A stretch of 64,000 nucleotides of DNA from Hafnia alvei (GTDB lineage: Bacteria; Pseudomonadota; Gammaproteobacteria; Enterobacterales; Enterobacteriaceae), in contig NZ_FMIQ01000080.1 of assembly GCF_900095695.1 (NCBI RefSeq), forward strand, positions 1 through 64,000, given 5' to 3'. Numbering within the stretch: position 1 is the first letter of the stretch; each line of letters begins with the position of its first letter. Below, piece by piece: positions 10,380 to 21,323 of this stretch. The notes below the pieces were generated by a model. The model did not search any database. It saw only the letters and a list, made by a program, of their open reading frames with translations, and was not told where the DNA came from. The position numbers and the translations under genes were made by a program.

Positions 10380-10769
10380 GCTTCCCCCATGACAGCAAAA
10401 TCAGCGATATCCAACATATTCAGTCTCTTATCCGTCTAAATTACCGGTAGCCACAGCTTCAAGTAACCAGAACTTTACGCGCTCTGAACCGACTAGCCCA
10501 ACCATTGGGCTAGCGAAGAAATACCAAACAAGACAAAAAATCAGGCAAGGTCACGATCAAAAACCTCACCCGCTGCATTTAGTTTCCAACCATATACTGC
10601 AATTAGTCATGAATTGGACACTAAAAACAGAGTGCGGGTCAAATGCGAATCAATAAGAAAAATCATTATGTCGATTTAACATAGCAGATATGTTCTCGAT
10701 TATTCGCCTTGATGCACAAAAACATAGCCGATGCCCGACGGTAAAAAATAGGGGGCATGGCTGAAAAAA
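10380..10769. other. 390-bp nlpD-pcm intergenic
   Basis: Wider than I would expect for this gene pair. No supported gene. It contains a tight perfect hairpin at 10493-10513 (CTAGCCCAA, loop CCA, complementary arm) without a T-run, and the nlpD promoter region, which I cannot resolve. Confidence 0.5.
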
Positions 10770-11402
10770 TCAGGCTAACTCACCCTGAACGAGTGGCACA
10801 AATCTCACAGGTTCAATCGACTCAACGGAGAAATCATTTCCACGCCGCTGCACGCAGCGTAGCTGCTGAGTTTTATCAAATTCACCTACTGGCAGAACCA
10901 AGCGTCCACCGTCGGCTAACTGCAACAGCAATGCCTCAGGGATTTCAGGCGGAGCAGCGGTAACAATAATCGCGTCAAACGGCCCGCGCGATGCCCACCC
11001 CTGCCAGCCGTCACCGTGACGCGTCGACACATTATGCAAATCAAGCTGCTTAAGACGTCTTTTAGCCTGCCACTGTAGGCTTTTAATCCGCTCAACCGAG
11101 AATACGTGTTGTACGAGATGTGCCAGTACCGCGGTTTGGTAGCCAGAACCGGTGCCAATTTCCAGCACCTTAGACTCTGGCCCAACGCGTAACAGCTCCG
11201 TCATACGCGCAACCATATAGGGTTGAGAGATAGTTTGGCCTAAGCCTATCGGTAAGGCCGTATTGTCGTAGGCCTTGTGAGACATGGCCTCATCAATGAA
11301 TTTTTCACGCGGAACTTCAGCCATTGCTTTCAGTACCCGCTCATCACCGATCCCTTGCTGCATCAACTGCTGCAATAAGGTCAGCACACGTCTATCTACC
11401 AT
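10770..11402 (-). CDS. pcm: Protein-L-isoaspartate O-methyltransferase
   Basis: 210 residues (208 in E. coli). It methylates L-isoaspartyl residues of damaged proteins using SAM, starting their repair. The motifs are [25 protein letters not shown] motif [17 protein letters not shown], and [13 protein letters not shown]. It overlaps surE by 7 nt, so the two are translationally coupled, and belongs to the ispD-ispF-truD-surE-pcm-nlpD-rpoS string found across enterobacteria. Confidence 0.96.
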   Translation of the reverse strand: MVDRRVLTLLQQLMQQGIGDERVLKAMAEVPREKFIDEAMSHKAYDNTALPIGLGQTISQPYMVARMTELLRVGPESKVLEIGTGSGYQTAVLAHLVQHVFSVERIKSLQWQAKRRLKQLDLHNVSTRHGDGWQGWASRGPFDAIIVTAAPPEIPEALLLQLADGGRLVLPVGEFDKTQQLRCVQRRGNDFSVESIEPVRFVPLVQGELA

Positions 11403-12157
11403 TCCTCACCGACCTTAGTCTGTTCAAGCCACGAAGAAAGCAAATCCTGCGCGTGATACGCGGTTAAGTCCACCTGTAAAGGCGTAATGGATACGTAACC
11501 TTGCTCAACGGCGGCAAAATCAGTATCAGGTCCCGCATCATGTTTCGCGCCCGGAGGTCCGATCCAATATAAATCACGGCCACGCGGATCATGCTGATGA
11601 ATCACCTTATCAGCCGGATGCCGACTACCACAGCGCGTCACTTTAATGCCTTTAATCTGTGACAAAGGCAAATCAGGTACGTTCACATTGAGAATACGCC
11701 CCGTGCGTAAAGGGTGCGCAGCCAACCCCTTCAGCAGGCGGACAGTCACCTGAGCCGCCGTGTCGTAATGCTGAAAACCATTGAGTGAAACCGCCAGCGC
11801 AGGAAAACCTAAGTGTCGCCCTTCCATTGCCGCGGCCACGGTTCCCGAGTAAATCACATCGTCACCCAGATTAGGCCCGGCATTAATACCCGATACAACA
11901 ATTTCTGGATGAGGCCGCATCAAGGCATTCACGCCCAGATAAACGCAGTCGGTCGGCGTACCGTCGATCACGCTAATATCACCGTTCGCCAAAGTATCAA
12001 TACGTAGCGGCGACTCAAGCGTTAATGAATTTGAAGAAGCGCTGCGATTCCGATTAGGGGCAACGACCTGCACCTGAGCAAACTCACGCAGCGCTGCCGC
12101 TAATGTTTGCAGGCCCGGGGCCATCACGCCGTCGTCGTTACTCAGCAAGATCCGCAT
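11396..12157 (-). CDS. surE: 5'/3'-nucleotidase SurE
   Basis: 253 residues, identical to the E. coli length. Divalent-metal-dependent nucleotidase and exopolyphosphatase. The metal site is in [11 protein letters not shown] (Asp-Asp), with further motifs [25 protein letters not shown] and [15 protein letters not shown] use the ATG giving [10 protein letters not shown]; the frame extends 24 codons further but that segment overlaps truD and has no SurE similarity. The chosen start overlaps truD by 20 nt. Confidence 0.96.
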   Translation of the reverse strand: MRILLSNDDGVMAPGLQTLAAALREFAQVQVVAPNRNRSASSNSLTLESPLRIDTLANGDISVIDGTPTDCVYLGVNALMRPHPEIVVSGINAGPNLGDDVIYSGTVAAAMEGRHLGFPALAVSLNGFQHYDTAAQVTVRLLKGLAAHPLRTGRILNVNVPDLPLSQIKGIKVTRCGSRHPADKVIHQHDPRGRDLYWIGPPGAKHDAGPDTDFAAVEQGYVSITPLQVDLTAYHAQDLLSSWLEQTKVGEEW

Positions 12158-13184
12158 TAGGGTTTTCCTGATTAAACAACTCACGCACGATGCTGGTAGC
12201 AAAGCTGCCTGCCGGAAGCGCAAACTCAACTTCTACCGTAGCATCGTCCCACCATGACCAGCTCATCTCCTGCGGTTTGACCAGCATAGCGCGACGCGCG
12301 GACTCCACGCGCTCACGCTTAACCAGCGCCAGAAGATCGCCATATTCAGCAATCGCCTGTTGCTCAAACTCTGCGGCTAAATCACGCGTCCCTAGATCGT
12401 TATCGCCCGGCAACGCCGCTGTAATTTGTAACTCACCGCTGTCTGTTCGCTGCTGTAGGCTTTCTAGCTCTTCCGCATTCGCCACAAACCAACTACCACG
12501 GCCCGTTAACTGCATGGCATCACCCAGCATTACCTGACGTTGAGACCCCTGTTCCAAACGCTTATTCGCGATCTGGTTAAACATCGCACTGCGGGCAGCA
12601 GACAGGTAAAAACTGCGCTTGGGGCGCTCTCTGACCTGAATTTCATTACGCGACCATTTTGCGGCCTGAACCAGATTGTTACCACCGCGGCCAAAGCGCT
12701 GAGCGCCAAAATAGTTTGGAGCGCCTTCCGAGGCAATGGCCTGCAAACGCTGCTCTACGTCATCGCGTTCGGTAATATGGCGCAGCACCAAGCGGAACGT
12801 ATTGCCTTTCAGCGTACCAATGCGCAACTTGCGCAAATGGCGTGCGCTGCGTACCACTTGGCAGCCTTCTAAAATAAACTGACTCAAATCCGGTGATTCT
12901 TTACCCGGAAGATGTAGGCAGAACCACTGCTCGGTGACCGCATGACGATCTTTTAGGCCAGCGTAGCTCACCGAGCGCTGCGGAATTTTGGCAAATCGAG
13001 CCAAATTATCCGCAACAAACTGCGTGTTACAACCTTCCTTACGAATACGCACCAGCAGATGCTCACCTTCGCCGTCGGGCTCAAACCCCAAATCTTCCGA
13101 AACAAAGAAGTCTTCTGGGAACGCTTTTAAAACACCCGTTCCGCGTGGGCGTCCATGCAAATAATGCAGTGCATCAAAATCCAC
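12138..13184 (-). CDS. truD: tRNA pseudouridine(13) synthase TruD
   Basis: 348 residues (349 in E. coli). It makes pseudouridine 13 in tRNA-Glu. The catalytic Asp is D79 in [23 protein letters not shown]-like [11 protein letters not shown] and [17 protein letters not shown] are family signatures. It starts with GTG behind a good AAGGAG site. It lies 3 bp after ispF and overlaps surE. Confidence 0.95.
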   Translation of the reverse strand: MDFDALHYLHGRPRGTGVLKAFPEDFFVSEDLGFEPDGEGEHLLVRIRKEGCNTQFVADNLARFAKIPQRSVSYAGLKDRHAVTEQWFCLHLPGKESPDLSQFILEGCQVVRSARHLRKLRIGTLKGNTFRLVLRHITERDDVEQRLQAIASEGAPNYFGAQRFGRGGNNLVQAAKWSRNEIQVRERPKRSFYLSAARSAMFNQIANKRLEQGSQRQVMLGDAMQLTGRGSWFVANAEELESLQQRTDSGELQITAALPGDNDLGTRDLAAEFEQQAIAEYGDLLALVKRERVESARRAMLVKPQEMSWSWWDDATVEVEFALPAGSFATSIVRELFNQENPNADLAE

Positions 13185-13187
13185 GCG

Positions 13188-13661
13188 TTACTCCTTAATC
13201 AACAGCGCAACAGCTTCACAGGCAATGCCTTCACCGCGGCCGGTAAAGCCCAATTTCTCTGTGGTCGTCGCTTTAACGTTGACATCATCCATATGGCACT
13301 CCAAATCTTCCGCCAAATTCACGCGCATCTGCGGAACGTGCGGCGCCATCTTTGGAGCCTGAGCAATAATCGTAATATCGAGATTGCCTAAACGATATCC
13401 TTTAGCACGAATACGGCGATAAGCCTCACGCAGAAGTTCACGGCTATCCGCACCTTTAAACGCAGGATCGGTATCAGGGAAAAGTTTACCGATGTCGCCC
13501 AGCGCAGCGGCGCCAAGCAGCGCGTCAGTAGCCGCATGCAGAGCAACGTCGCCGTCTGAATGCGCCAGCAAACCAAATTCGTAAGGGATACGCACGCCGC
13601 CAATGATTAGAGGGCCTTCGCCACCAAATTTATGAACATCAAAACCGTGGCCAATTCTCAT
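13188..13661 (-). CDS. ispF: 2-C-methyl-D-erythritol 2,4-cyclodiphosphate synthase
   Basis: 157 residues. Fifth step of the MEP isoprenoid pathway. The metal ligands are in [12 protein letters not shown] (Asp and His) and the second His in [30 protein letters not shown] closes the active site. The ATG chosen follows GGAG by 8 nt; a TTG one codon earlier is rejected. It works after ispD, which precedes it in the operon. Confidence 0.97.
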   Translation of the reverse strand: MRIGHGFDVHKFGGEGPLIIGGVRIPYEFGLLAHSDGDVALHAATDALLGAAALGDIGKLFPDTDPAFKGADSRELLREAYRRIRAKGYRLGNLDITIIAQAPKMAPHVPQMRVNLAEDLECHMDDVNVKATTTEKLGFTGRGEGIACEAVALLIKE

Positions 13662-13746
13662 CAAGCATTCTCCTTTGGAGGCAGTGGGGTAACGAAATAA
13701 AACATCGTTGAGTTATCGCAAGCGCAAAAAAACAAGCACAAAACGA

Positions 13747-14457
13747 TTAAGTACGCTGGGATAAATAAAACTCAGCCAACGCAAAATCCTCTGGCCTTGT
13801 CACTTTAATATTATCAGAACGGCCAGACACCAGCAGCGGATGATAACCACAATATTCCAACGCCGATGCCTCATCTGTCACGTTAGCGCCTTCATTGAGC
13901 GCGCGTTCCAGACACATCATAAGCAATTCGCGTGGGAAAAACTGGGGCGTCAGCGCATGCCATAGCGCTTCACGATCGACCGTATGCGCAATCGCGCAAC
14001 AATCGCCCGTTTCTGCGCGTTTCATGGTGTCACGTACCGGCGCGGCAAGAATACCACCGATTTTAGAGGTATGGCGTAACGCCAAGAGCTGGCTGAGATC
14101 TTCTTGGTGTAAACACGGACGAGCAGCGTCATGTACCAATACCCATGAAGCATCCGTCGCCGCTTTTAAACCAGCAAAAACCGAATCTGCACGCTGGGCG
14201 CCGCCAAATACCACCTGAATACGGGGATCTTTTGCTAGCGGCAAATCGTTAAAATAGCCATCGTCAGGGCTGATAGAAACAATCACCCGCTCAACGTCAG
14301 CATGGCATAGCAACGCCGCAATCGAATGCTCAAGGATCGTTTTTCCCGCAATGGTCAAGTACTGCTTAGGGCAGGCCGAACGCATTCGGCTGCCAACGCC
14401 AGCTGCGGGTACAACGGCAACAATGGGGAGGAGTGTAGACACGTCAGGATCACTCAT
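13747..14457 (-). CDS. ispD: 2-C-methyl-D-erythritol 4-phosphate cytidylyltransferase
   Basis: 236 residues, as in E. coli. Third step of the MEP pathway (CTP + MEP to CDP-ME). The nucleotide loop [11 protein letters not shown] carries the conserved Arg, followed by CPKQYL with the catalytic Lys; [10 protein letters not shown] and the C-terminal [15 protein letters not shown] are typical. There is an 85-bp gap before ispF. Confidence 0.97.
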   Translation of the reverse strand: MSDPDVSTLLPIVAVVPAAGVGSRMRSACPKQYLTIAGKTILEHSIAALLCHADVERVIVSISPDDGYFNDLPLAKDPRIQVVFGGAQRADSVFAGLKAATDASWVLVHDAARPCLHQEDLSQLLALRHTSKIGGILAAPVRDTMKRAETGDCCAIAHTVDREALWHALTPQFFPRELLMMCLERALNEGANVTDEASALEYCGYHPLLVSGRSDNIKVTRPEDFALAEFYLSQRT

Positions 14458-14574
14458 ACTTATCAGTTTGTTCTTATCAAGATTATTGTAATGAAGATCA
14501 TGGATATGACGTTAGGCCCAATGACATAACTAAACTAACGGGCATGATGAGTGAACGAAAAACGGTGTTCGAGG

Positions 14575-14919
14575 CTAATTTCGTGCCGTAGACGATGAGA
14601 ACGAAGGCGCTGGGGAAGACTGAGTTGCCCCACCATTATGTTTTGCCTGTTCTGGAACCAGACGATAAAACGTTTCGCCAGGCTTTATCATACCAAGTTC
14701 ATTGCGTGCGCGTTCCTCAATGGCTTCTTGCCCGCCATTTAGATCGTCAATTTCTGCAAAGAGTTGATCGTTACGAGATTTCAGCTTGCCATTATTAGCC
14801 TGCTGACTCGCAACATCTTCTTTTACGCGCACATAATCATGGATACCATTTTTGCCGATCCACAATGAATATTGCAGCCAGCCCAACAGTATCAATAATA
14901 ATAGCGTTAGTTTACCCAT
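14575..14919 (-). CDS. ftsB: Cell division protein FtsB
   Basis: 114 residues. A short cytoplasmic start, one membrane helix ([17 protein letters not shown]) and a periplasmic coiled coil (about residues 30-70), as in the FtsQLB divisome complex. The conserved [15 protein letters not shown] follows. The Ser/Thr-rich tail of about 20 residues is slightly longer than in E. coli. It precedes ispD, as in other enterobacteria, separated by 117 bp. Confidence 0.94.
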   Translation of the reverse strand: MGKLTLLLLILLGWLQYSLWIGKNGIHDYVRVKEDVASQQANNGKLKSRNDQLFAEIDDLNGGQEAIEERARNELGMIKPGETFYRLVPEQAKHNGGATQSSPAPSFSSSTARN

Positions 14920-15095
14920 TCACGCCCCCTGAAAAACCGCACAATCATCCCACAACTTTTAGCGAGACTCCACACTCAAGGGAAAATTACTGCGTTATAC
15001 AGATTTCTCTTTATCAGATCCGTATAAGAAGAACTCATCACCGTGAATAGTTTAGGATTATTCATAAAAATTAGTTGGAAAATAAAACAAAATAA

Positions 15096-17342
15096 TTACA
15101 AGCCACCGCGAATTAAGCCACCCAGACCACGTCTTTCCATAAAAGCAGCGGTGAGATGACGAACTTCAGTCGACATTTGAGTTTCCAGCACTCGCTGAAC
15201 TAAAAAGCGAGCATCTTCCAACTCAATCGTCCGTAGCAGATATTTTATACGCGGAACGCTATGGCCATTCATGCTGAGATTTCGATAGCCCATACCGATC
15301 AATAACAGCGCCCCCATAGGATCGCCCGCCATTTCACCGCATACGCTAATCGGTAAATTCAGACGTTCACACTCATTAACCACTTGGTTAAGAACGCGCA
15401 GCATAGCCGGATGCAGGCTGTCATACAGCGATGCCACCCGCGTATTATTGCGGTCAACGGCCAGCAGATATTGGGTTAAATCGTTGGTGCCCACCGAGAT
15501 AAAATCTACGCGCTCGGCCAAAAACGGCAGCAAGAAAATCAGCGATGGAACTTCGAGCATTACGCCGATGCGTGGTTTCGGCAATGCATAGCCGATCATC
15601 TCTTCCACTTCCCGCCCTGCTCGCTCAATCAGGCGTTTCGCCTCATCCACTTCGCTCAGGCTGGTTACCATCGGCAGCAAAATGTTTAAATTGCCGCTGG
15701 CCGCATTAGCACGCAGCATCGCACGCACTTGAACCAAGAAGATCTCTGGCTGATCGAGGGTGATCCTAATCCCACGCCACCCAAGGCTTGGATTCTCTTC
15801 GTTGATCGGCATATACGGTAGCTGTTTATCCGCACCGATATCCAGCGTACGCAGCGTTACAGGTTTATTGGGATTGATCTGCAACATCCCTTGGTATTGC
15901 GCAACCTGCTCTTCTTCCGATGGGAAACCGCTTTGCAACATGAACGGTATTTCTGTGCGGTATAAACCAACCCCATCAACGCGGCTATCCTGACGTTGCT
16001 CATGCTCCGCACTCAAACCGGCGTTGAGCATAACCTGCACGCGTTCACCACTTTTTAGCTGAGCGGGTTTTTCGGCGTCGTCTTCCGCCATTTTGCTGAG
16101 CGCGATCTCTTCATTCACCAAGCGCTGATATTCATGCACCAACACCGGATCCGGTGCAACCAACACCTCACCGCGATAGCCATCAACGATCAGCTGACGC
16201 TCATGCAATAACGCAGGCTGAATATCAGCTCCCATCACCGTCGGCACGCCCATGGCACGTACCAGAATGGCAGCATGCGAGTTTGCCGCACCGTCACGCA
16301 CCACCACGCCGAGCATCCGCTCCTGCGGAACCTCAGCCAAAAGCGTCGCGGTGAGCTCATCAGCGACCAGAATAAAACGATCTGGCCATTGGTTAATGCC
16401 GGTCGCGTTATCATCGAGATGGAAAAGCAAACGCTGCCCAAGGGCACGCAGATCGCTGGCACGCTCACGCATATAAGGATCTTGCAAACTGGCAAACTGT
16501 TCGGCAAAGCGCTCAATTACCTGCTTGACCGCCCATTCAGCGACGGATCCCGCGTCGATCTCATTCATGAGCTCGCGTTTAAGCCGTGCGTCATTGATCA
16601 AATGCGAATAGAGATCGAAGATGGCCGCGCTGTCTTTCTGCGAATTGGCCGTAAAACGTTTACTGAAGCGACGAAACTCTGCCGCCGCCTCTTCCAAGGC
16701 CTGCGTCAAACGCTCGCGCTCGCTGGCGCTGTCTAGGGTTGAAGCTTGGTAGACATGTTCAAGCGAAGGCTGGCTAACATCCATCCAACCTTCACCCACG
16801 GCAATTCCGGGAGAGGCGGCGATCGCACGGATCCTGCTCTGCCGCAGCTTGCCAAACAAACCGTTAAGCTGGGTTTGAGAAAGGATCCCAGCCAGCTGAG
16901 TCGCCAGCGTCACCAAAAACGACTCTTCGGTTTCATTAAATTGGCGAGACTCACGCTGCTGTACGGCAAGAACGCCGAGCAGCTGGCGGCGATAAATCAT
17001 CGGCACGCCGAGAAAAGCGCGGTAGCGCTCCTCTTTTACTTTGGGAACATATTTAAAACTGGGATGGCTCGGTGCGTCCGCCAAGTTAATTGGCTCGGCC
17101 AAACGCCCCACTAATCCAACGATGCCTTCGTCAAAAGCTAACGTCACCACACGCCCGCGCGGCTTTTTCAAACCACGCGTCGCCATCAGGTAATAGCATT
17201 GACGATCGTTATCAGCCAAATAGATCGAACAAACTTCCGTATCCATTGCCTGACACGTCTCATCAACCAGCACTTCCAATGCATCAGTCAGACTGGTGGC
17301 CGCAGCCACCTTCTCAACGATTTCCCGCAAACGCGTGAGCAT
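15096..17342 (-). CDS. ptsP: PtsP, enzyme I of the nitrogen phosphotransferase system
   Basis: 748 residues, the E. coli length. It transfers phosphate from PEP to NPr (PtsO), feeding the PTS-Ntr regulatory chain. An N-terminal GAF domain (about residues 1-160) senses amino acids; the phospho-His domain carries GAANSHAAILVRAMG; and the PEP-binding TIM barrel has LPMVTSLSEVDEA, ISVGTNDLTQYLLA and the reactive Cys in SVCGEMAGDP. I chose the ATG giving MLTRLREIVEKV, matching E. coli. It follows rppH by 12 bp. Confidence 0.96.
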   Translation of the reverse strand: MLTRLREIVEKVAAATSLTDALEVLVDETCQAMDTEVCSIYLADNDRQCYYLMATRGLKKPRGRVVTLAFDEGIVGLVGRLAEPINLADAPSHPSFKYVPKVKEERYRAFLGVPMIYRRQLLGVLAVQQRESRQFNETEESFLVTLATQLAGILSQTQLNGLFGKLRQSRIRAIAASPGIAVGEGWMDVSQPSLEHVYQASTLDSASERERLTQALEEAAAEFRRFSKRFTANSQKDSAAIFDLYSHLINDARLKRELMNEIDAGSVAEWAVKQVIERFAEQFASLQDPYMRERASDLRALGQRLLFHLDDNATGINQWPDRFILVADELTATLLAEVPQERMLGVVVRDGAANSHAAILVRAMGVPTVMGADIQPALLHERQLIVDGYRGEVLVAPDPVLVHEYQRLVNEEIALSKMAEDDAEKPAQLKSGERVQVMLNAGLSAEHEQRQDSRVDGVGLYRTEIPFMLQSGFPSEEEQVAQYQGMLQINPNKPVTLRTLDIGADKQLPYMPINEENPSLGWRGIRITLDQPEIFLVQVRAMLRANAASGNLNILLPMVTSLSEVDEAKRLIERAGREVEEMIGYALPKPRIGVMLEVPSLIFLLPFLAERVDFISVGTNDLTQYLLAVDRNNTRVASLYDSLHPAMLRVLNQVVNECERLNLPISVCGEMAGDPMGALLLIGMGYRNLSMNGHSVPRIKYLLRTIELEDARFLVQRVLETQMSTEVRHLTAAFMERRGLGGLIRGGL

Positions 17343-17354
17343 GATTAAAGCCAC

Positions 17355-17891
17355 TTAACCTCTTTTACGGCGATAAGCAGGAGATGGTGGGCGCGTCGTG
17401 GGCGGCAACACTTCCTGTAATGGCATGACCACGGGCGAAAATTCTTTCATCACCCGACGATAGACATCACGTTTAAATGAGACAACTTGGCGCACCGGAT
17501 ACCAAAAACTGACCCAGCGCCAGCCGTCAAATTCAGGCGTACTACTTCTTTGCATGTTGATTTCAGACTCATTGCACATTAATTGCAATAAGAACCAACG
17601 CTGCTTTTGGCCGATACACACCGGCTTTGTATCCCAACGCACCAAACGTTTAGGTAATTTATAGCGTAACCAGTTACGGGTTGATGCAAGAATTTTAACG
17701 TCCTTTCGCCCCAGACCCACTTCCTCAAACAGTTCGCGGTACATCGCCTGTTCGGCGGTTTCTCCAGGATTAATTCCCCCTTGAGGAAACTGCCAAGAGT
17801 TCTGACCAAAGCGACGGGCCCAAAGTACTTGCCCCTGCCGATTACAGATTACGATACCCACGTTCGGGCGGTAGCCATCATCATCGATCAC
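17355..17891 (-). CDS. rppH: RNA pyrophosphohydrolase RppH
   Basis: 178 residues. It converts 5'-triphosphate mRNA to monophosphate and so starts RNase E-dependent decay. The Nudix box is visible as [35 protein letters not shown] precedes it. The C-terminus is basic. It forms an operon with ptsP, 12 bp apart. Confidence 0.97.
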   Translation of the reverse strand: MIDDDGYRPNVGIVICNRQGQVLWARRFGQNSWQFPQGGINPGETAEQAMYRELFEEVGLGRKDVKILASTRNWLRYKLPKRLVRWDTKPVCIGQKQRWFLLQLMCNESEINMQRSSTPEFDGWRWVSFWYPVRQVVSFKRDVYRRVMKEFSPVVMPLQEVLPPTTRPPSPAYRRKRG

Positions 17892-18602
17892 TGGACTACC
17901 TCAATAGCAAATTCGCAAGATGGGCTGATTGTTTCACACTCCCCTGTGGTGGTAAACCACCGCATTAAATCGGGCAAAAAACGGATAACATTGGGATAAC
18001 TCACAGATTCATCCATAGTTATAAACATTGCTCGCTCCACAACATCGTTTTTATTCACTTTTTCTGTGGATATATTTGTGTAGAACTTCAGGGGAAGTGA
18101 TGTAAACCTTTGGATAGCTCAAAACAACCTGTTTTACACATCCTGACATTAATCTTATATATCAGTAAAATAGGCATAACCAATCATATCACTAATAAGC
18201 AAAAATGTGAGCTATGCACGGTTTGGATCTTAGCTTGTTCAAAGATCGTCCAATGGCGATTTTATCCACAGCTTATTCGCCAAACTTGCACACTGAGACG
18301 GCAATTTCCCAAAAAACCCCCTACGTCAAGCCTGTAAATCAAACCAGTGATCGGTAAATAAATGGGTTATCCCAAAAATCTGTGGATAAATAGGTGTAAG
18401 ATCCTGTTCATTGTCGGTGTCTAGTCTTGCACAACAAATTTTTGAAATTACCGTAAAAAAGAAAATTTCGATAATTTCTTATATGAATCATGGTATTATT
18501 TCCGGCTCGGTGCAAATAACTCGGCGCCAAATTTTACTCACAGCATGCAGCTCATTTTTTAACCAACTTGTGAGTTCTGGTAAAATTAGTGAAATTTCAA
18601 CG
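17892..18602. other. 711-bp rppH-mutH intergenic with DnaA-box-like 9-mers
   Basis: The region between divergent rppH and mutH is long and AT-rich with no supported gene. It holds TTATCCACA at 18262-18270, its reverse complement TGTGGATAA at 18381-18389, and a one-mismatch copy TGTGGATAT at 18065-18073. These match the DnaA-box consensus. No role is shown by the sequence alone. Confidence 0.5.
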
Positions 18603-19289
18603 ATGACAACACCTCAACTGCCCACCACCACGCCTGAAAATGTGCAACAACTGTTAAACCGCGCCCAGTCACTGGCCGGTTATACATTGGGTGAACTCGC
18701 GGCTAGAGCGAACATCGCTATTCCACGCGATTTGAAACGGGATAAGGGTTGGGTTGGCATGCTGTTAGAGTTGTACCTCGGTGCCAGCGCGGGTAGTAAG
18801 CCTGAGCAAGACTTCCCCGAGATAGGCGTTGAGCTCAAGACAATCCCCATCGACAACCGCGGAAAACCATTAGAAACCACCTTCGTTTGCGTGGCTCCTT
18901 TAACAGGAAACAGCGGCATAACGTGGGAGTCGAGCCATGTTCGTCACAAACTACAGCGCGTGCTGTGGATCCCTGTCGAAGGCGAACGGCAAATTCCACT
19001 GGAACAACGTCGAGTCGGTAGCCCGCTGCTGTGGACGCCCAACGAAGAAGAAAACGAGCAGCTCAAGCGCGATTGGGAAGAATTGATGGATATGATCGTG
19101 TTAGGTAAAGTCGAGCGCATTACCGCTCGTCACGGCGAAGTATTACAAATCAGGCCTAAAGCGGCCAATAGCCGCGCGTTAACCGAAGCCACTGGCGAAC
19201 ATGGGGAACCTATACTCACGCTCCCACGCGGTTTTTACCTCAAGAAAAACTTCACCGCAGCCCTGCTCGCACGCCACTTTCTGCTATAA
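18603..19289 (+). CDS. mutH: Methyl-directed mismatch repair endonuclease MutH
   Basis: 228 residues (229 in E. coli). It nicks the unmethylated strand at hemimethylated GATC sites when activated by MutS-MutL. The catalytic motif is [13 protein letters not shown] (Asp ... Glu-x-Lys), with [15 protein letters not shown] and the C-terminal [21 protein letters not shown]. The ATG at 18603 is chosen because similarity begins there; the 64 upstream in-frame codons are AT-rich and unlike MutH. Its partner mutS is also in this window but not adjacent. Confidence 0.96.
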   Translation: MTTPQLPTTTPENVQQLLNRAQSLAGYTLGELAARANIAIPRDLKRDKGWVGMLLELYLGASAGSKPEQDFPEIGVELKTIPIDNRGKPLETTFVCVAPLTGNSGITWESSHVRHKLQRVLWIPVEGERQIPLEQRRVGSPLLWTPNEEENEQLKRDWEELMDMIVLGKVERITARHGEVLQIRPKAANSRALTEATGEHGEPILTLPRGFYLKKNFTAALLARHFLL

Positions 19290-19389
19290 CGCAAAACTCA
19301 CCTCAGCATTTCACTACGTTCATAGGATCCCTGAACGGTCAAGAAAGCGTATAATCTTCGTTTATCGTTTATTTAGGTAGTACTGAGTC

Positions 19390-20106
19390 ATGTTTGAATG
19401 GATTGTGGATCCCAATGCCTGGTTAGCGCTCGGCACGCTGACTATTCTAGAAATCGTCCTTGGCATTGATAACATTATTTTCTTATCTCTGGTTGTCGCC
19501 AAACTTCCTAAAGCACAGCAAAACAAAGCCCGCCGCATCGGCCTGCTGGCCGCCATGGGGATGCGTTTATGCTTGCTAGCTTCGATTGCGTGGGTTGTGC
19601 GCTTAACACACCCGCTCTTTAGCGCGTTCGGTCATGCCGTTTCCACGCGCGACCTGATTTTGCTGTTAGGTGGTTTGTTCCTGATTTATAAGGCGATAAA
19701 AGAGATCCACGAAACCATTGAGGGCGGTGGCGAAGACATCACCACCAACGTCCATTCGTTTTTAGGTGCCATCGTGCAAATCATGCTGCTGGATATTATC
19801 TTCAGCTTGGATTCGGTGATTACCGCCGTAGGTCTTTCAGATCATCTCTTTATTATGATGGCGGCCGTGGTGATTGCCGTAGGCGTGATGATGTTTGCCG
19901 CTCGCCCAATCGGCGAATTTGTGGCCCGCCATCCATCGGTAAAAATGTTGGCGCTATCCTTCCTGATACTGGTTGGCTTTACCCTGATCCTAGAAAGCTT
20001 CGGCATACATGTCCCCAAAGGCTACATCTATTTTGCGATGTTCTTCTCGATGACGGTTGAAGCGCTGAACTTGCTGCGTAGCAAAAAAGAACAAAGCAGC
20101 GATTAA
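19390..20106 (+). CDS. ygdQ: TerC-family integral membrane protein (YgdQ-like)
   Basis: 238 residues (237 for E. coli YgdQ). About seven membrane helices; signature motifs LEIVLGIDNIIFLS and DIIFSLDSVITAVG place acidic residues in helices 1 and 4, as in TerC/Alx proteins linked to metal-ion (Mn) export or cotranslational metallation. It follows mutH as in E. coli and ends in a strong terminator. The exact substrate is not deducible. Confidence 0.9.
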   Translation: MFEWIVDPNAWLALGTLTILEIVLGIDNIIFLSLVVAKLPKAQQNKARRIGLLAAMGMRLCLLASIAWVVRLTHPLFSAFGHAVSTRDLILLLGGLFLIYKAIKEIHETIEGGGEDITTNVHSFLGAIVQIMLLDIIFSLDSVITAVGLSDHLFIMMAAVVIAVGVMMFAARPIGEFVARHPSVKMLALSFLILVGFTLILESFGIHVPKGYIYFAMFFSMTVEALNLLRSKKEQSSD

Positions 20107-20128
20107 TATCAGATTATTCATACATAAA

Positions 20129-20160
20129 TAAAAAAGGAGAACTCTCGTTCTCCTTTTTTA
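20129..20160. terminator. Bidirectional rho-independent terminator
   Basis: Arms 20129-20142 (taaaaaaggagaac) and 20147-20160 with a CTCT loop. It ends ygdQ (plus) and overlaps the last codon region of the convergent membrane-protein gene. Confidence 0.92.
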
Positions 20161-20994
20161 TTTGCCTAATCGGTCACAGTCTTTCTTATCCATTACAAAG
20201 ATATGTTCGAGCTGGTCAACATGATATACGTACATGATTTTCATATTGTAATGACGAATCCCTTTCTCATTGCAGTGCGCAATAAAGTCATCTTTGGCAT
20301 GTTTGGCTAAAGTGCTTTCAATCGGCTCATCCGATGGCGGAATAACACGGAAAACAAACACCAGCGTTTTCCCTTCCAGCCTGACCCGACGCAGCTTAAA
20401 CATACTGTCCGGAGTATCAGCCTGCGGAGTCGCATCCACATAGCGTTTCAGCATTTCGCGACGATATTCAATCCATTGCAACGGATCTTCTTTTTTCTTT
20501 TCAATCCAACGAAACGCATATCCGCTGCTCAGTAAAGCCGCCAGTAGAGCAATTAAACACAATAACCCGATAGGCTTGCACCTGCGCTGCGCCAGCCACA
20601 GTGGCCTTTCGAGGCCACGATGGAGTTGGGTATTCGCCACGACACCCAATAAAAAGAATAACGAAAACAATGTCGATATAACGAGATTAAACGTCGTGCC
20701 ATCAATAAATAAATACAATAGCATGGTATGAAAAACAGCAAATAATATCCAACTACATATCATTGGATATTTAAACATACCAAGAAGTAAAAGAAGTGTG
20801 ACGGGACCATACACCAGACAAGCAATACGATAGGCATTTTCGTGCATGCTTTCTGGATACACCAATACCGTTAGTAAGGTAATAAATACAACACTTGCTG
20901 CAGCCATTATCCCGCAAAGCCGATAGAAACGGAGATGTTCCCCGACTTCACTTTCAACAAGGGATTGTTTATCTGCTGGACTATTTTCTTTCAT
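20158..20994 (-). CDS. Unrecognised membrane protein with C-terminal soluble domain
   Basis: 278 residues. I do not recognise a family. A charged N-terminus of about 25 residues precedes four hydrophobic segments (near residues 28-46, 58-73, 80-98 and 105-122) and a fifth near 142-160. The remaining 115 residues are soluble, with RVRLEGKTLVFVFRV and a mixed charged tail. Such layouts occur in small sensor or envelope-stress proteins, but nothing identifies a ligand. It stands alone, converging on ygdQ. Confidence 0.75.
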   Translation of the reverse strand: MKENSPADKQSLVESEVGEHLRFYRLCGIMAAASVVFITLLTVLVYPESMHENAYRIACLVYGPVTLLLLLGMFKYPMICSWILFAVFHTMLLYLFIDGTTFNLVISTLFSLFFLLGVVANTQLHRGLERPLWLAQRRCKPIGLLCLIALLAALLSSGYAFRWIEKKKEDPLQWIEYRREMLKRYVDATPQADTPDSMFKLRRVRLEGKTLVFVFRVIPPSDEPIESTLAKHAKDDFIAHCNEKGIRHYNMKIMYVYHVDQLEHIFVMDKKDCDRLGK

Positions 20995-21323
20995 AAGATA
21001 ACGCGCAACACATACTGCCGATGAAAATACTTATAGCCAAAACATAGCATGCAATAAGGTATTACCGCAGAGTTACTTTATCTAAATACTATCTATTTTT
21101 AGGGGAGGCCCCATGAAACGCCCACCTCCCCACCGTTAAATAGAGATGGCCCCCCATCCTATCTCCGATACTTATCTTTATATAATAAGGATATACCCAA
21201 AATAATTCGAGTTACATCGAGGCGGCAAGTGAGCGAATCCCGATGAACTTACTCAAGTCAGTGATTCGGGTGAGTGAGCGCAGCCAACAAAGATACAGCT
21301 TGAAGTATGATGGGTATAAACAG
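20995..21323. other. Intergenic containing an ERIC-type repeat
   Basis: The first 195 bp hold promoter-like AT-rich DNA for the minus-strand membrane protein and a C/G-rich patch near 21105-21165. The rest is the ERIC element listed separately. A 60-codon frame starting inside the repeat is a by-product of it. Confidence 0.55.
21192..21318. repeat. ERIC-type intergenic repeat, 127 bp
   Basis: It begins tataccc and ends gggtata, with the core gcgaatcccgatgaactta ... agtgattcgggtgagtgagc typical of enterobacterial repetitive intergenic consensus elements. The length, 127 bp, is the classic ERIC length. It sits 6 bp beyond the phoA stop, so it will be transcribed as a hairpin at the 3' end of the phoA message. 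Confidence 0.88.

Noticed and set aside
18411-18602. In-frame N-terminal extension of mutH by 64 codons
   Set aside because: AT-rich, no MutH similarity; the E. coli-like start is at 18603.
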